Of a stretch of 64,000 nt of DNA, positions 63,254-64,000 are shown piece after piece. The notes beneath the pieces were generated by a model, which saw nothing but the letters and a program-made list of their open reading frames with translations, ran no database searches and was not told where the DNA came from. Every line of letters begins with the position of its first letter. The stretch's first letter is position 1. Location of the stretch: contig NZ_LT635539.1 in the NCBI RefSeq assembly GCF_900120195.1, positions 1,810,649 to 1,874,648 of the forward strand, in the 5' to 3' direction. A program made the translations under genes and the position numbers. The DNA comes from Blautia sp. Marseille-P3087. GTDB taxonomy: Bacteria > Bacillota > Clostridia > Lachnospirales > Lachnospiraceae.

Positions 63254-64000
63254 TTACTTCTGTCCCTGAATCTCTAACCGCTTCCTGAGTCGCTGAAGTT
63301 CCTCCTCTAGTGCATCCGCTCGCTGCTTCTCTTCATCCGCTCGCTGCTTCTCTTCTTCTGCCCGCTGCTTCTCTTCATCCGCTCGCTGCTTCTCTTCTTC
63401 TGCCCGCTGCTTCTCTTCTTCTGCCCGCTGCCTTGTTAAGGCAACCTTCCTTTTTAGAGCCCCAATATCTATTTCGTCCATATTCTCAAACAGATATCCC
63501 ATACCATGACCTCCAATCTCGCCTATAATATTGCTGGCCTCCTCATTCGATACTTTTAATTTCATTAGTAATGACCATAATATTTTCTTATATATCTCTT
63601 TTATCTCATCCGGTGCATTTCCATAAGTGGAATCTACCATTTCCTCCGAGACCTTTCTAAACTCCGAAAGATCTTCCTCCGTCTGTATCTTATTAATCAG
63701 CATCACCAATGACATTTCATCATGTTTTTCGCTGAGTTCTTCATTTGTATATTGTCTCACACTCACTACCTGATATGTAAAATCCGGAATATATTTTTCC
63801 ATTTCTTCTGAAAATTCAATGCGGTCTTTCAGGTTCAAATCTGCAGTCCATTTCCGTTTTCCCTCATAATATACAATTGGAATAATCAGAGGATAACGAA
63901 AATTTTTACGTCGGCTGCTTCCTTCCTGGATTTTATTCTGAGTCGCTTTATATTCCTGCCAGATTACACACATGTACCGAAGCAACTGCATCGCCACATC
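63254..64000 (-). CDS. Rpn family recombination-promoting nuclease/putative transposase (partial)
   Basis: C-terminal ~248 residues; the gene runs off the right edge of the window. Seen are RYPLIIPIVYYEGKRKWTAD, DRIEFSEEMEKYIPDFTYQV, NEELSEKHDEMSLVMLINKI, GHGMGYLFENMDEIDIGALK and a coiled-coil tail of QRAEEEK/QRADEEK units ending LQRLRKRLEIQGQK. In this family the PD-(D/E)XK nuclease domain is N-terminal and therefore outside the window. It shares its terminator design and 3' flank with the truncated copy at 58960. Confidence 0.8.
   Translation of the reverse strand, partial: DVAMQLLRYMCVIWQEYKATQNKIQEGSSRRKNFRYPLIIPIVYYEGKRKWTADLNLKDRIEFSEEMEKYIPDFTYQVVSVRQYTNEELSEKHDEMSLVMLINKIQTEEDLSEFRKVSEEMVDSTYGNAPDEIKEIYKKILWSLLMKLKVSNEEASNIIGEIGGHGMGYLFENMDEIDIGALKRKVALTRQRAEEEKQRAEEEKQRADEEKQRAEEEKQRADEEKQRADALEEELQRLRKRLEIQGQK
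63310..63433. repeat. 21-bp tandem repeat coding for QRAEEEK/QRADEEK heptads, copy 2
   Basis: Five to six 21-bp units alternating two variants (CGCTGCTTCTCTTCATCCGC and CGCTGCTTCTCTTCTTCTGC types). More units than in the truncated paralogue. They encode a long charged helix at the C-terminus of the Rpn protein. Confidence 0.85.

Overview
The window looks like a chromosomal segment of a spore-forming Lachnospiraceae (Firmicutes, Clostridia). Pointers are the rplJ-rplL-rpoB-rpoC order, the sporulation regulator SpoIIID, a CIRCE-controlled Hsp20 pair, a FeoA-FeoB fusion, a flavodiiron protein of anaerobes, and many alpha-glucosidase and alpha-galactosidase genes typical of gut saccharolytic bacteria. 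The genus cannot be fixed from the sequence alone. I saw no rRNA, tRNA, CRISPR array or intact insertion sequence.

Layout. 1-5.8 kb: rpoC (start only), rpoB, rplL and rplJ with an L10 autoregulatory leader. 5.8-12.4 kb: three paralogous CDP-glycerol glycerophosphotransferases (TagF-like) and an acyltransferase, probably making or decorating a teichoic-acid-like surface polymer. 12.5-27 kb: ordinary housekeeping and transport genes (TSUP permease, GNAT, CobD/HisC-like aminotransferase, SpoIIID, AlkD, FtsW, FeoAB, GH13 glucosidase, flavodiiron protein, DMT transporter, ThrH, ABC exporter). 27-32.5 kb: a cell-wall-anchored surface protein directly downstream of a MalT/LuxR-type ATPase regulator. 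32.9-34.2 kb: two Hsp20 genes behind a promoter whose -35 box lies in a CIRCE element. 34.4-39.5 kb: an alpha-glucoside locus (LacI regulator, GH13, GH31) that has lost its ABC transporter. 39.5-51 kb: GNAT, MATE, a sugar/polyol locus (ROK regulator, GPH symporter, dehydrogenase) and an alpha-galactosidase region in which one GH36 is intact and another is broken, surrounded by remnants of a permease, a YesL-like protein and a glycerol dehydrogenase. 51.2-52.3 kb: a split chromate-type transporter. 52.6-58.8 kb: a five-gene polyamine operon (speA, speE, speB, carboxynorspermidine dehydrogenase and decarboxylase) behind a long structured leader ending in a terminator. 58.9-64 kb: two copies of an Rpn-type nuclease gene (one truncated, one running off the window), a broken KDPG aldolase, DegV, MATE and MarR.

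Two themes stand out. First, gene decay by internal deletion: GH36, gldA, eda, yesL, two permeases and an Rpn gene survive as fragments, often with their terminators or operators still in place. Second, short structured repeats are scattered between genes: a long hairpin with a conserved flank and a compensatory base-pair change between copies, a 33-bp exact repeat, and a hairpin at the exact truncation point of an Rpn gene. The best candidate for something undescribed is the roughly 375-nt leader of the polyamine operon. It has a consensus promoter, long-range pairing and an intrinsic terminator, but none of the riboswitch or T-box signatures I know.
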